From positions 56,959-120,958 of the forward strand of contig JAFTKC010000002.1 in NCBI GenBank assembly GCA_017456055.1: a DNA stretch of 64,000 nucleotides. Direction: 5' to 3'. Source of the stretch: Clostridia bacterium. GTDB lineage: Bacteria > Bacillota > Clostridia > Christensenellales > Borkfalkiaceae. The position numbers and the translations under genes were made by a program. A model generated the notes under the pieces. That model was not told the origin of the DNA, made no database searches, and worked only from the letters and a program-made list of their open reading frames with translations. Below, in pieces: positions 17,806 to 28,164 of this stretch (positions are counted from its first letter, which is position 1; every line of letters starts with the position of its first letter).

Positions 17806-18564
17806 ATGAAAGGCTATTTTGAACTTCAACAAGATTATAATAAAAAAGTGGCAATTTCTTCTGGACCTGAATTTTTTATCCTTCCCCATTTCCATCAAAA
17901 AATAGAGATTTTTATGCTTGTTGAAGGCACTTATACCGTGACGAGAAACGGTGTTTCTTATAACCTAAATAGTGGAGATATTATAATTTTTGATTGCTAC
18001 GATATTCACTCGTACGAACATAAAAACGGCGACGTTAAAGGTATTGCTATAATTATTCCACCTAAGGTAGCGCCCGAGTTTTTTTCGAGAAAAGATGGAA
18101 AGCAGTTAGCATCTCCCATTATCTCTAATCCAGAACTTTGTCAAAAACTCTACGATATCGTAGTAAATTTCGTCAAGCCAAAAGAAAACGGCGCCAACCT
18201 AAAAGCATCGGCAGGTGCGCTAGCCTTATATTTACTTGAACCCTACTTAACATACGTAGATAGTGGAACAAATGACGAAACCGCACTCGCTAAACAATTG
18301 TTAATATACGTTAACGAGAATTTTAAGACGGATATTAACTTAAAAATGCTAGCAAAAAAGTTCGGCTATTCCGTTGAACACTTATCGAGAGTTTTTAATA
18401 GGTACGTAAAGTCTAGTTTACCCAACTACGTTAATGGATTAAGACACGATTATATAAACGAAGAATTGAAAAAAAATCCTAAACAGAATATCACTACTCT
18501 TTTATTCTCGGCAGGATTTAAGAGCGTTCAAACATACTACCGAACAAAACCTAAAAAAAATTAA
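17806..18564 (+). CDS. AraC-family transcriptional regulator with cupin sensor
   Basis: 252 aa. The N-terminal cupin (about residues 20-100) shows PHFHQKIEIFMLVEGTYTV and a GDIIIFDCYDIHSY block. The C-terminal AraC double helix-turn-helix (about residues 165-250) includes LAKKFGYSVEHLSRVFNRYV and LLFSAGFKSVQTYYR. The second HTH is slightly shorter than usual. The ATG follows the tetR stop by 1 base with no clear ribosome site of its own, so translation is likely coupled. The target genes are unknown; joint expression with the TetR gene suggests a common physiological signal. Confidence 0.9.
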   Translation: MKGYFELQQDYNKKVAISSGPEFFILPHFHQKIEIFMLVEGTYTVTRNGVSYNLNSGDIIIFDCYDIHSYEHKNGDVKGIAIIIPPKVAPEFFSRKDGKQLASPIISNPELCQKLYDIVVNFVKPKENGANLKASAGALALYLLEPYLTYVDSGTNDETALAKQLLIYVNENFKTDINLKMLAKKFGYSVEHLSRVFNRYVKSSLPNYVNGLRHDYINEELKKNPKQNITTLLFSAGFKSVQTYYRTKPKKN

Positions 18565-18590
18565 AAACCATTGGAAATTCCAATGGTTTT
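18564..18590. terminator. Bidirectional terminator between araC and trhP
   Basis: A perfect 13-bp inverted repeat, AAAACCATTGGAA (18564-18576) and TTCCAATGGTTTT (18578-18590), is flanked by A- and T-runs. It serves the two convergent transcription units. Confidence 0.9.
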
Positions 18591-18603
18591 TTATATTGTA
18601 TTT

Positions 18604-19821
18604 TTACACTTTGGCTCTTAATATATCGCCTTTTTTAAGTGGCAATTTAGTAAACAACTTAATTTTTTGTTGAACTATCTTAGCATCTTCGATTTCATTT
18701 CCCTTTTCATCAAGCATCTTTTCTACCTTGATATCCTTATTGAAGGTTTCAAAAGGTGATAAAACTTGAAGAGTGTCGCCTTTTTTGAAGCGATTTCTCA
18801 TTTCAATTAAAATACTTTCTCCGTCACTATCCTCAAGAACGTTTGCAATAAATTTATACGTACCCTTACTTTGACTATCATCAAAGTTTTCCGTTCTATC
18901 GTTTTCACCTAAAAGATACGCAGTGGTAAATTCTCTATGCGCCGTCTTTTCAAGTTCTTCACTATACTCGGCGTTTTCTTTATACTTTTTACCCACTCTA
19001 TAATACTCGTCGATTGCACGCCTATACGCATTTACTACCGTCGCTAAATAGTATTCGCTCTTCATTCTTCCCTCTATCTTAAAAGAACACACGCCCGCAT
19101 CTACGAGTTCGCCTATATAGTCTATTAAATTAAGGTCTTTACTATTTAAGATATACGTCCCACGCTCGTCTTCTTGCATTTCCATATAAGCGCCGTCGCT
19201 ACCTTTTTCTCTTATCTCAAAATTCCATCTACACGCTTGAACGCAAGCGCCACGATTACTACTTCTACCCGTTTTATAATCAGACAGCAAGCATCTTCCA
19301 CTATAAGATATACACATAGCGCCGTGAATAAAGGTTTCAATTTCAATTTCTGGCACTTTATCTTTAATCTCGGCTATTTCGTCTAACGACAATTCTCTTG
19401 CCAAAATAACCCTTTTTACGCCGTAATTTTTCCAAAATTCTACGGCTTTATAATTTAGAGTGTTCGCCTGTGTGGAAATATTTATTTTTAAGTTTGGTGC
19501 AACTTCTCTTGCTAGAGAAATTAATCCTACGTCCGAAATTATAGCACCGTCCACGTTGACGCTTTCTAAAAATTTAAGGTATTCTCTAGCAATATTTAGG
19601 TCGTAATTTCTCGCAAGAATATTTACCGTCACGTATACTTTTTTCCCTAAAGCGTGAGAATATTTTACAGCCTCTATAATTTCTTCATCCGAAAAATTGC
19701 CTGCTAAGGCACGCAAACTTAAACTTTTACCACCTATATATACGGCGTCCGCCCCATAATAAAATGCAGTTTTTAATTTATTCATATCGCCTGCAGGCGA
19801 CAATAATTCAACTTTATTCAT
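18604..19821 (-). CDS. trhP: Peptidase U32-family tRNA uridine hydroxylase (TrhP type)
   Basis: 405 aa. The U32 signature is visible: ELLSPAGDMNKLKTAFYYGADAVYIGG at the N-terminus, and the cysteine-rich core with ETFIHGAMCISYSGRCLLSDY, then GACVQACRWNF. Despite the peptidase name, members next to a TrmR methyltransferase (as in Bacillus yrrM-yrrN-yrrO) hydroxylate the wobble uridine of tRNA to ho5U, using an iron-sulfur cluster held by these cysteines. It overlaps the upstream trmR by 8 bases. One U32 gene is present here, whereas Bacillus has two in tandem. Confidence 0.85.
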   Translation of the reverse strand: MNKVELLSPAGDMNKLKTAFYYGADAVYIGGKSLSLRALAGNFSDEEIIEAVKYSHALGKKVYVTVNILARNYDLNIAREYLKFLESVNVDGAIISDVGLISLAREVAPNLKINISTQANTLNYKAVEFWKNYGVKRVILARELSLDEIAEIKDKVPEIEIETFIHGAMCISYSGRCLLSDYKTGRSSNRGACVQACRWNFEIREKGSDGAYMEMQEDERGTYILNSKDLNLIDYIGELVDAGVCSFKIEGRMKSEYYLATVVNAYRRAIDEYYRVGKKYKENAEYSEELEKTAHREFTTAYLLGENDRTENFDDSQSKGTYKFIANVLEDSDGESILIEMRNRFKKGDTLQVLSPFETFNKDIKVEKMLDEKGNEIEDAKIVQQKIKLFTKLPLKKGDILRAKV

Positions 19822-20404
19822 AGAGTTTTTCGGTTATACTAACCCCGTCCTCCAAATCGTGTATTTCAGTTTTTAGGTTATCTTTCGTAGTAATGTATTC
19901 TAAAAAGTTTTCCATGCTATGTTTAGTAGTGTTAAATCGACGTGGTGTTTTTACTCTTCCATCAACGTAGCCCCTAAACAAAACGTTATCTGCAAACAGC
20001 ACCCCACCTTTATTTAATAGTGGAATAAGGTTTTGCACAAATTCATAGTAGTGCCCTTTTGGACCATCTAAAAATATAAAATCATATTTTCCCGATAGTA
20101 TGGGGATTATTTCTCCCGCATCGCCTAAAAATATCTTAGCCCTTTCTTCCACTCCAAAAAACTTATAGTTTTCTTTTGCAAGTTTTGCTTTTTCCTCGTC
20201 AATCTCTATACCAGATAGACTGGCTTTTTTTAATTTAAGCAACATTGCTATCCCCGAAAGCCCAAGATTTACACCTATCTCAAGTATACTTTTAGGTTGC
20301 CTTTTTTCTATTACGGAAAGCAAAAGTTCAAATGATTTATCTCTAAGTATAGGCTCTCCTTGAAGTTTTGCCTCTTCTCTTCTTCTTATGATTTCTTCTA
20401 ACAC
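19814..20404 (-). CDS. trmR: tRNA 5-hydroxyuridine methyltransferase (TrmR, O-methyltransferase family 3)
   Basis: 196 aa. An AdoMet-dependent O-methyltransferase of the YrrM type: SILEIGVNLGLSGIAML (motif I), GIEIDEEKAKLAKENY (post-I) and FIFLDGPKGHY (the metal-site motif). In Bacillus the family member TrmR converts ho5U34 to mo5U34. The direct coupling to trhP here supports the same job. The start is GTG, overlapping the RNase J stop (TAGTG). Confidence 0.85.
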   Translation of the reverse strand: MLEEIIRRREEAKLQGEPILRDKSFELLLSVIEKRQPKSILEIGVNLGLSGIAMLLKLKKASLSGIEIDEEKAKLAKENYKFFGVEERAKIFLGDAGEIIPILSGKYDFIFLDGPKGHYYEFVQNLIPLLNKGGVLFADNVLFRGYVDGRVKTPRRFNTTKHSMENFLEYITTKDNLKTEIHDLEDGVSITEKLYE

Positions 20405-22245
20405 TAGATTTCCACCACCATTGGTATTATCATTGGATTCTTCTTTAAGGCCTTGCTAAGGTGATTTTTAAGCGCCCTACTAATATAGTTTGAAAGTTCA
20501 CCTTGCCCCTCCACCTTTCTTAAATCAATTTGGTCTAAAAGGTGGGCTAAATTCTTTTTAGTTTCAATAATCATTGCGTCAGATAATACTAGCCCTTTAG
20601 TTAAAATCTCTATAGACTTAACTTGTCCACTTCTAGCAGAAATACCTACGCTTGCAACAATCAATCCGTCTTCTGCTAAATGTATTCTATCTCTAATAAC
20701 CAAACTATCAGTATCGTCAATTCCCATGCCGTCAACAAACCTTGAGCCTGCTGGGAATTTTTCACCAAACTTAATAGAGTTAGACGTTAATTCTATAGTA
20801 TCGCCAATATCGGCAATGAGTATATTTCCACTTCTCATACCAAGGCTTTCTGCTAGCTTTTGATGTTTTTTAAGGTGTCTATACTCGCCGTGCACGGGAA
20901 CGAAGAATTTTGGCTTAACTAGAGAGTGCAAAACTTTTAACTCGTCCCTACAAGCGTGCCCTGAAACGTGAATCGGCTCTAACGAAGAATAAATTACTTC
21001 CGCTCCTAGCCTATACAAATTGTTGATAACACTATAAATCATTCTCTCGTTGCCAGGAATTACCGAAGCACTAATAACAACCGTATCGTTTTCACCTATT
21101 TTTACTCTATTAAACTCTCCACTCGCCATACGAGTTAGCGCACTCATTGGCTCGCCTTGAGTACCCGTAGAAACTATAATTATCTCATTATCACGATAAT
21201 TTTTTATCTTATCTATATCTACGATAAGTCCACTTTTAACGGTGAGTTCACCGATTTTAGAAGCAGATTCGGCAATGTTTATCATACTTCTACCCGAAAA
21301 AGCAACCTTCCTTTTATGCTTTTCGGCTAAATCTAAAATTTGTTGTAATCTATGAACGTTAGACGCAAACGTTGCAATAATTAGTCTTCTTTTTTCATTG
21401 TCGCTAAAAACGTGGTCTAAGGTATCTTTAACCACCGATTCACTCATAGTAGTTCCGTCGATTTCAATATTGGTCGAGTCTGCCATCAATAGTAGCACGC
21501 CTTCTTTACCTAATTCCGAAATTCTAGGTAAATCCATTGTTTCACCATTAACGGGAGAAAAATCTATCTTAAAGTCGCCAGAGTGAAAAACTGTGCCGAT
21601 TGGAGTTTTTATAGCAAGCCCAACTGCCCCTGCAATAGAGTGATTCACGTTGATAAATTCTATCGAAAAGCCACCTAGTTTAATAGTTGAACTAGGCTTT
21701 ACGCAATTCAATATAGCATTATTTATTTTATGCTCTTTAATTTTATTTTCAATTAAAGTTAAAGTTAGTTTTGTGCCGTATATAGGAACGTTTAATGTCT
21801 TTAATAAATACGGAACACTGCCGATATGATCTTCGTGTCCGTGAGTGATTACTAGACCTCTAATTTTGGTTTTATTTTTCTCTAAAAACGAAAAGTCTGG
21901 AATTACTAGATCTACCCCCGGCATACTATCGCTAGGAAAGGTTATGCCCGCGTCGATTACAATTATATCCTTGCCGTACTCAAGCACGGTCATATTTTTT
22001 CCAATCTCACCGACACCACCTAAAAATCTTACCTTTAAGGTTTTGATATCTTTGGGGGTTTTCACCTTTTTTATTTCAGTTGATTTTACTTTAACACTTT
22101 GTTGTCTATTATTTACGCTTTTTGCCTTTTTATTTTTCTTAGTGGAAACTTTTTTTACTTTTACTTCCTTTGGTTTAATATCCTTTCCCATCTTTACCGA
22201 TTTCTTCTTTCCACCAGTAGTTTTTTTGTTTTTATTATCTTTCAA
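20404..22245 (-). CDS. rnj: Ribonuclease J
   Basis: 613 aa. A metallo-beta-lactamase fold with GHEDHIGSVPYLL, then a beta-CASP domain (GTQGEP, SGHACRDEL, HGEYRHL), and a C-terminal dimerisation part. It is the 5'-3' exo/endonuclease of Gram-positive mRNA decay. The start is TTG, supported by AAGGAG 6 bases upstream. The first 67 residues are an unusually lysine-rich, low-complexity tail that is not part of the standard enzyme (normal length about 555). The tail may add RNA or ribosome contacts. It heads the rnj-trmR-trhP operon. Confidence 0.95.
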   Translation of the reverse strand: MKDNKNKKTTGGKKKSVKMGKDIKPKEVKVKKVSTKKNKKAKSVNNRQQSVKVKSTEIKKVKTPKDIKTLKVRFLGGVGEIGKNMTVLEYGKDIIVIDAGITFPSDSMPGVDLVIPDFSFLEKNKTKIRGLVITHGHEDHIGSVPYLLKTLNVPIYGTKLTLTLIENKIKEHKINNAILNCVKPSSTIKLGGFSIEFINVNHSIAGAVGLAIKTPIGTVFHSGDFKIDFSPVNGETMDLPRISELGKEGVLLLMADSTNIEIDGTTMSESVVKDTLDHVFSDNEKRRLIIATFASNVHRLQQILDLAEKHKRKVAFSGRSMINIAESASKIGELTVKSGLIVDIDKIKNYRDNEIIIVSTGTQGEPMSALTRMASGEFNRVKIGENDTVVISASVIPGNERMIYSVINNLYRLGAEVIYSSLEPIHVSGHACRDELKVLHSLVKPKFFVPVHGEYRHLKKHQKLAESLGMRSGNILIADIGDTIELTSNSIKFGEKFPAGSRFVDGMGIDDTDSLVIRDRIHLAEDGLIVASVGISARSGQVKSIEILTKGLVLSDAMIIETKKNLAHLLDQIDLRKVEGQGELSNYISRALKNHLSKALKKNPMIIPMVVEI

Positions 22246-22260
22246 TATATACTCCTTGAA

Positions 22261-22325
22261 ATCACTAAAAGTGATAAATTTTCATTTCTTATTACAATTA
22301 TACACTTTTTAGAAAAAAAAGTAAA
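22261..22325 (-). promoter_or_regulatory. rnj promoter and 5'-UTR hairpin
   Basis: TTTACT (22320-22325) and TATAAT (22297-22302) are 17 bases apart. In the 5' leader, ATCACT/AGTGAT (22261-22275, 3-base loop) forms a hairpin ending a few bases before the ribosome site. RNase J messages are often autoregulated, and this hairpin could be such a site (inference). Confidence 0.6.
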
Positions 22326-22374
22326 CGAAATAAATATTCGCAATAAATATTTTGACTTAAAGGGGTTAATTTAC

Positions 22375-22403
22375 TTGAAAAAAAAGTCGTAAAAGGGTAT
22401 AAT
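22375..22403 (+). promoter_or_regulatory. Promoter of serC-serA
   Basis: TTGAAA (22375-22380) and TATAAT (22398-22403), spacer 17 bases, lie about 40 bases before the serC ATG. The ribosome site is AGAGGAG. No T-box or riboswitch is visible in the short leader. Confidence 0.7.
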
Positions 22404-22444
22404 TAAAACTAATATTTCGTAAAAAATTTTAGAGGAGTATATTT

Positions 22445-23518
22445 ATGCGCGTGTTTAACTTTGCAGCAGGTCCTTCAACCCTTCCAGTTCCGGTTTTAGA
22501 AATTACACAAAAGGAATTACTTGATTATCAAGGAACAGGTATGTCGATTACCGAAATGAGCCATCGTGGTAAACCTTTTATGGCTGTAAACGATGAGGCT
22601 AACGCCCTTCTTCGTGAACTCATGAATATCCCTGAAGACTATTCAGTTTTATTCGTTCAAGGGGGCGCATCCCAACAATTCGCAGCCGTTCCACTAAACC
22701 TATTACAAAAAGGAAAAGCCGATTATATTTTAACTGGCAACTTCGCTCAAAAAGCATATGAAGAAGGCTTAAAATACGGCGATATGGCTGTTGCAGCATC
22801 TTCTAAGGACGCTAAATACACCTTTATTCCAGACGTAAACGATATGAAATTTAGAGACAATATCGACTACGTTCACATGACTTATAACAACACTATTTTT
22901 GGTTCTAGATTTACTGAACTTCCTAAAACCGACGCAACTCTTGTCACCGATATGAGTTCAAATATTTTAAGTGAAGTAGTTGACGTGAAAAAGTTTGGTT
23001 TAATCTACGCAGGTGCTCAAAAGAATATCGCTCCTGCCGGCGTGACTATCGTTATCGTGAAAAAAGATTTACTTGGCAAGGCTTCTCCTATTTGCCCTAC
23101 CATGCTTAACTACGCTATTCAAGATAAAAACGATAGTTTATACAACACCCCTCCTTGCTTCTCTATCTACGTTGCAATGCTCGTATTTAGATGGCTAAAG
23201 GAACTAGGCGGTGTTCCCGCAATGCAAAAAATTAACGAAGAAAAGGCTAAAATCCTTTACGATTTTATCGATAACTCTTCCTTCTACAAGAACAACGTTA
23301 ATAAAAAAGATCGTTCTCTCATGAACGTTCCGTTCGTTTCACCAAGCGAAGAACTAGACGCTAAATTTATAAAAGAAGCGGCTGCAAACGGATTAGTTTC
23401 TCTAAAGGGACATAGAATCGTTGGCGGTATGAGAGCGTCCATTTATAATGCGATGCCGATAGAAGGCGTTAAAAAATTAGTTGAATTTATGAAAAAATTC
23501 GAAATGGAGAATAAATAA
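22445..23518 (+). CDS. serC: Phosphoserine aminotransferase
   Basis: 357 aa class V PLP aminotransferase that turns 3-phosphohydroxypyruvate into 3-phosphoserine. Visible motifs are FAAGPSTLP at the N-terminus, FVQGGASQQF, and the PLP lysine region IYAGAQKNIAPAGV. The C-terminus has the family's GGMRASIYNA block. Its stop overlaps the serA ATG (TAATG). The product of SerA feeds it directly. No serB is visible nearby. Confidence 0.96.
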   Translation: MRVFNFAAGPSTLPVPVLEITQKELLDYQGTGMSITEMSHRGKPFMAVNDEANALLRELMNIPEDYSVLFVQGGASQQFAAVPLNLLQKGKADYILTGNFAQKAYEEGLKYGDMAVAASSKDAKYTFIPDVNDMKFRDNIDYVHMTYNNTIFGSRFTELPKTDATLVTDMSSNILSEVVDVKKFGLIYAGAQKNIAPAGVTIVIVKKDLLGKASPICPTMLNYAIQDKNDSLYNTPPCFSIYVAMLVFRWLKELGGVPAMQKINEEKAKILYDFIDNSSFYKNNVNKKDRSLMNVPFVSPSEELDAKFIKEAAANGLVSLKGHRIVGGMRASIYNAMPIEGVKKLVEFMKKFEMENK

Positions 23519-24684
23519 TGAAAAATATTCTTACCCTAAATTCCATAAGCAGAAAGATTGACGACGTATTTAATAATACTTACAATATAGGCAATGACGT
23601 TGAAAAGCCAGTTGGTATTTTACTTCGCTCTTTTAAAATGCACGATTACGATTTAGCAGAAGAAACAATCGCTATTGCAAGAGCAGGTGCGGGTGTTAAT
23701 AATATTCCTATTGACAAATATGCAAAACAAGGCGTGGTAGTATTTAATACACCTGGCGCAAACGCCAACGCCGTTAAGGAACTCGTTCTAAGTGCTCTTC
23801 TCATTTCGTCTAGACATATTATGGCTGCAAACGACTGGGTAAAAACTCTTAAAGGAAAAGGCGACGAAGTTGCTAAACTCGTTGAAAAAGGCAAATCAAA
23901 CTTTGCAGGAGTTGAAATTAAAGGAAAAACTTTAGGCGTTATCGGTTTGGGTGCTATCGGTGCTTTAGTCGCTAACTCGGCAATCGATTTAGGTATGAAC
24001 GTCGTTGGATATGATCCGTTCTTATCAGTTAACAACGCACTAAAACTATCTTCACAAATTAAAATCGTTAACGAATTAAACGATTTATGCAAAAAGAGTG
24101 ATTACATCACTATTCATATTCCATATATCGAAAGTGAAAACAAAGGCTTAATTAACGCAGGTCTAATTAGAAAAATGAAAGACAACGTGGTATTAATTAA
24201 CTGCGCTAGAGGTGAAATCGTTAACAATCAAGACGTTATTAAGGCTGTTGAATCTGGCAAAATTAAAAAGTATTTCGTTGACTTCCCTGCAGACGAACTA
24301 ATTGACCAAAAGAATATTATTTGTATACCACACTTAGGAGCGTCTACTGAAGAAGCCGAAGATAACTGCGCTATTATGGCGTCTAAACAATTAATTGAAT
24401 ACATTGAAAATGGAAATATCGTTAACTCCGTTAACTACCCTAACTGCTCAATGCCAAGATCAACTGCCGTTAGATTAGTTATATTACACAAAAACGTTAA
24501 CAATATTCTTGCTCAAATCACCACGACTATTGGAAACGACGGAATAAATATTTCTAACCTTGCAAACAAGAGTAAAGGCGAATACGCAGTCACTATCGTA
24601 GACGTTGACTCAGATGTTTCAGACAAGGCAATTGAACACATTAATAAGGTTGAAGACATCATTAAAGTTAGAGTAATTAAGTAA
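23518..24684 (+). CDS. serA: D-3-phosphoglycerate dehydrogenase
   Basis: 388 aa. First step of serine synthesis. The substrate domain shows ARAGAGVNNI; the NAD domain shows VIGLGAIGALVANSA; catalytic residues lie in CARGEIVN (Arg), around DFPADE (Glu) and IPHLGASTEEAE (His). A C-terminal ACT domain (about residues 315-388) probably gives serine feedback control. The absence of the extra intervening domain makes it the short clostridial form. The terminator follows 15 bases after the stop. Confidence 0.95.
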   Translation: MKNILTLNSISRKIDDVFNNTYNIGNDVEKPVGILLRSFKMHDYDLAEETIAIARAGAGVNNIPIDKYAKQGVVVFNTPGANANAVKELVLSALLISSRHIMAANDWVKTLKGKGDEVAKLVEKGKSNFAGVEIKGKTLGVIGLGAIGALVANSAIDLGMNVVGYDPFLSVNNALKLSSQIKIVNELNDLCKKSDYITIHIPYIESENKGLINAGLIRKMKDNVVLINCARGEIVNNQDVIKAVESGKIKKYFVDFPADELIDQKNIICIPHLGASTEEAEDNCAIMASKQLIEYIENGNIVNSVNYPNCSMPRSTAVRLVILHKNVNNILAQITTTIGNDGINISNLANKSKGEYAVTIVDVDSDVSDKAIEHINKVEDIIKVRVIK

Positions 24685-24698
24685 ATATTTAAAACATT

Positions 24699-24728
24699 AA
24701 AGCCTTGAAACTTCTGTTTCAAGGCTTT
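24699..24728. terminator. Bidirectional terminator between serA and lipoprotein gene
   Basis: Perfect 13-bp arms AAAGCCTTGAAAC (24699-24711) and GTTTCAAGGCTTT (24716-24728), loop TTCT, then a T-run. It serves the convergent serCA and lipoprotein genes. Confidence 0.9.
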
Positions 24729-24731
24729 TTT

Positions 24732-26591
24732 CTACTTCATAAATTCAATTTTATTGCCGAAAATATCCATTCCCTCTGCAACTTCTAGATAACCCCCGTA
24801 GTAATTTTGCCAATCGTATTTATCTAAAAGCCTATTCAAAAACGCCTCTTTAACCGTCGAATTCGGCACGTACTTAAAACAATCGTATATGGTATTAAAC
24901 TCAATGAATATCGGTTCGTTAGTGACGTCGTCATACCCAAAAATCTTCCTACCATAATACCATCTATCATCGTATTTTCCACCCTCAAAATATTCAGGAC
25001 TCTTTCTATAAGTTAAATTCTTTGCCGATAAATATATCCTTCTTGCATCGTAAACATTTTCAAAGAGAGATGGATAATACGCGTCAAGCCCATAAAAGCT
25101 ACCACTTGAAAGGTAGTAATCTAAGTCCTTAAAATATCCCGTTTGTTGAGTGTAATAAGTGCACCCCTCTTCGCTAGATATATAATTTAGAAAATCTCTA
25201 CACGCCTCGGCAACGTCCGGTTCTTTCCATAGTTTGTTTGCTAGGACAAAATAGGACGGATTTACTTGTAGTAATGCTCTTTCCTTACTCTCTCTTTCCC
25301 CGTTAAACGAGTTCGGCAGAGCCATCCACAAAAGTTTACGCTCGTTTTGACCATCGTAATTATATTGCTTATTGTATCTATCTAAGATAACCGTATCTTC
25401 TAATTCTCTATACCAAGAAGAAGTATCTATAAGCATTGCCGATTGTTGAATTCCGTTAACATCGTACCCTGAAAAAACAAAATCCCACATAGCGTCTACT
25501 TGGTCTTTGTTCGGGCTATTAGTTATATCTGCCCACCAATCCAATTTTACCGAAATATCCATAAATACTTCTGCGTAATATTTTGCAAGCGACCAAGAAG
25601 TATAATAACCCGTTTCTTCAGTTATGTTAACTTTCGTCGTCTTAGGCTTATAAATATCAACTAGATTTAACTCATTTCCACTAAATAAAGGCTCGTTCGT
25701 AAATCCCGTGACAATTTCCATTTCGCCGTACATATCCATATATGCTCTCGCTTGGTCATACCCCAAAAGCGAAGTCATAAGAACTTGAGCAAGATAATCG
25801 GCTTTATAAGTTTCACTACCTGCCACCATAAATGGATAAATATCGTGCTCTTTAATATATTCGCACATCGCTATAAACTCGCATAAAGTTTTAGGAAGTC
25901 CATCATCGGCAGTATTATAAATCCCGTCAAGCCCCGCAGATTTATTTTCAGTTTCAATATTATTTGCGCCAGTAGGTTTAGTAAAATAATAGGTTTCGCC
26001 CGTAATTTTAGACACAAAACTAACGGCATCTAAAGTATCTTTTGCAAAATAAAATCCATTGTTATTAAAGGAATTTCCATCATAACTTATTCCAAGAATC
26101 TCCGAAGTGTGTGGAAGAGCAAAATATTCAAGGTTGTCCCCCTTATATCCTTCTAAAGCATACTCGTCGAGCCTATCCTCAAAAGTGCGTTCTATTCCGT
26201 ACTCGTCGGTTGTTTTAGAATAAAACAAGTCGTCCATACTAAGTAGCCAACCCCTGTTAGCCCATTTATACATATGATGCCCTATGGTTTGGTTGGTTAG
26301 ATATATATCGTACTCTTCATACTCTTGAAAATCGAGCATAAAATCGCGTTTTGAAACTAAACAAATATCTACATATACGCCCTTTTTTTGATAGGAATAT
26401 TGTTTTTGCGAATATTTTTCAGCAAATTCGTACGCGACGTCATTGAGGTACAATATATCATAACTGTCCTCTTGCACTGCAATATTTATTGAAACGTTTT
26501 CTGTTTGAGCCTCTTCTTCACCACACGCCGTAGCAAATAAAAAGGTAAACGAAAACATTATTACAAGCATTGTCGCTACTATTCTTTTCAT
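24732..26591 (-). CDS. Extracellular solute-binding lipoprotein (orphan)
   Basis: About 619 aa. A type II signal peptide with a hydrophobic core ends at Cys in ATAC (about residue 23); the -3 position is Ala, a weak lipobox. The rest resembles large family 1 ABC binding proteins of Clostridia: the hinge region, aromatic-rich C-terminal half and YDRYNKQYNY-like segments fit a sugar or peptide binder, but the ligand cannot be read. No ABC permease or ATPase is adjacent, so its transporter, if any, lies elsewhere. I start at the ATG following AAGGG; a TTG directly before it is less likely. Confidence 0.7.
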   Translation of the reverse strand: MKRIVATMLVIMFSFTFLFATACGEEEAQTENVSINIAVQEDSYDILYLNDVAYEFAEKYSQKQYSYQKKGVYVDICLVSKRDFMLDFQEYEEYDIYLTNQTIGHHMYKWANRGWLLSMDDLFYSKTTDEYGIERTFEDRLDEYALEGYKGDNLEYFALPHTSEILGISYDGNSFNNNGFYFAKDTLDAVSFVSKITGETYYFTKPTGANNIETENKSAGLDGIYNTADDGLPKTLCEFIAMCEYIKEHDIYPFMVAGSETYKADYLAQVLMTSLLGYDQARAYMDMYGEMEIVTGFTNEPLFSGNELNLVDIYKPKTTKVNITEETGYYTSWSLAKYYAEVFMDISVKLDWWADITNSPNKDQVDAMWDFVFSGYDVNGIQQSAMLIDTSSWYRELEDTVILDRYNKQYNYDGQNERKLLWMALPNSFNGERESKERALLQVNPSYFVLANKLWKEPDVAEACRDFLNYISSEEGCTYYTQQTGYFKDLDYYLSSGSFYGLDAYYPSLFENVYDARRIYLSAKNLTYRKSPEYFEGGKYDDRWYYGRKIFGYDDVTNEPIFIEFNTIYDCFKYVPNSTVKEAFLNRLLDKYDWQNYYGGYLEVAEGMDIFGNKIEFMK

Positions 26592-26622
26592 CAATATTCC
26601 CTTGAAATTTTTTAGTTATTTT

Positions 26623-26652
26623 ATTATATCATTTATTCCCATATCATGTCAA
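26623..26652 (-). promoter_or_regulatory. Promoter of the orphan lipoprotein gene
   Basis: TTGACA (26647-26652) and TATAAT (26623-26628) with an 18-base spacer, reading toward the lipoprotein gene, about 32 bases before its ATG. Confidence 0.7.
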
Positions 26653-26686
26653 TATAGAGTTGTAATTTCCAAAAATTTAAAATAGA

Positions 26687-26712
26687 AAAACCCAAACTTA
26701 AGTTTGGGTTTT
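26687..26712 (-). terminator. Terminator of gdhA
   Basis: A 26-base perfect palindrome with arms AAAACCCAAACTT (26687-26699) and its complement up to 26712, followed on the minus strand by a short T-containing run. It lies 7 bases past the gdhA stop. Confidence 0.85.
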
Positions 26713-26719
26713 CATCTTA

Positions 26720-28093
<1,374 letters not shown>

Positions 28094-28164
28094 TTATTTT
28101 ATCACATAACGTAAAAATTAAAAAATATTTTTTATAAAAATTCTAACTTTTTTGAAATTTTTTC

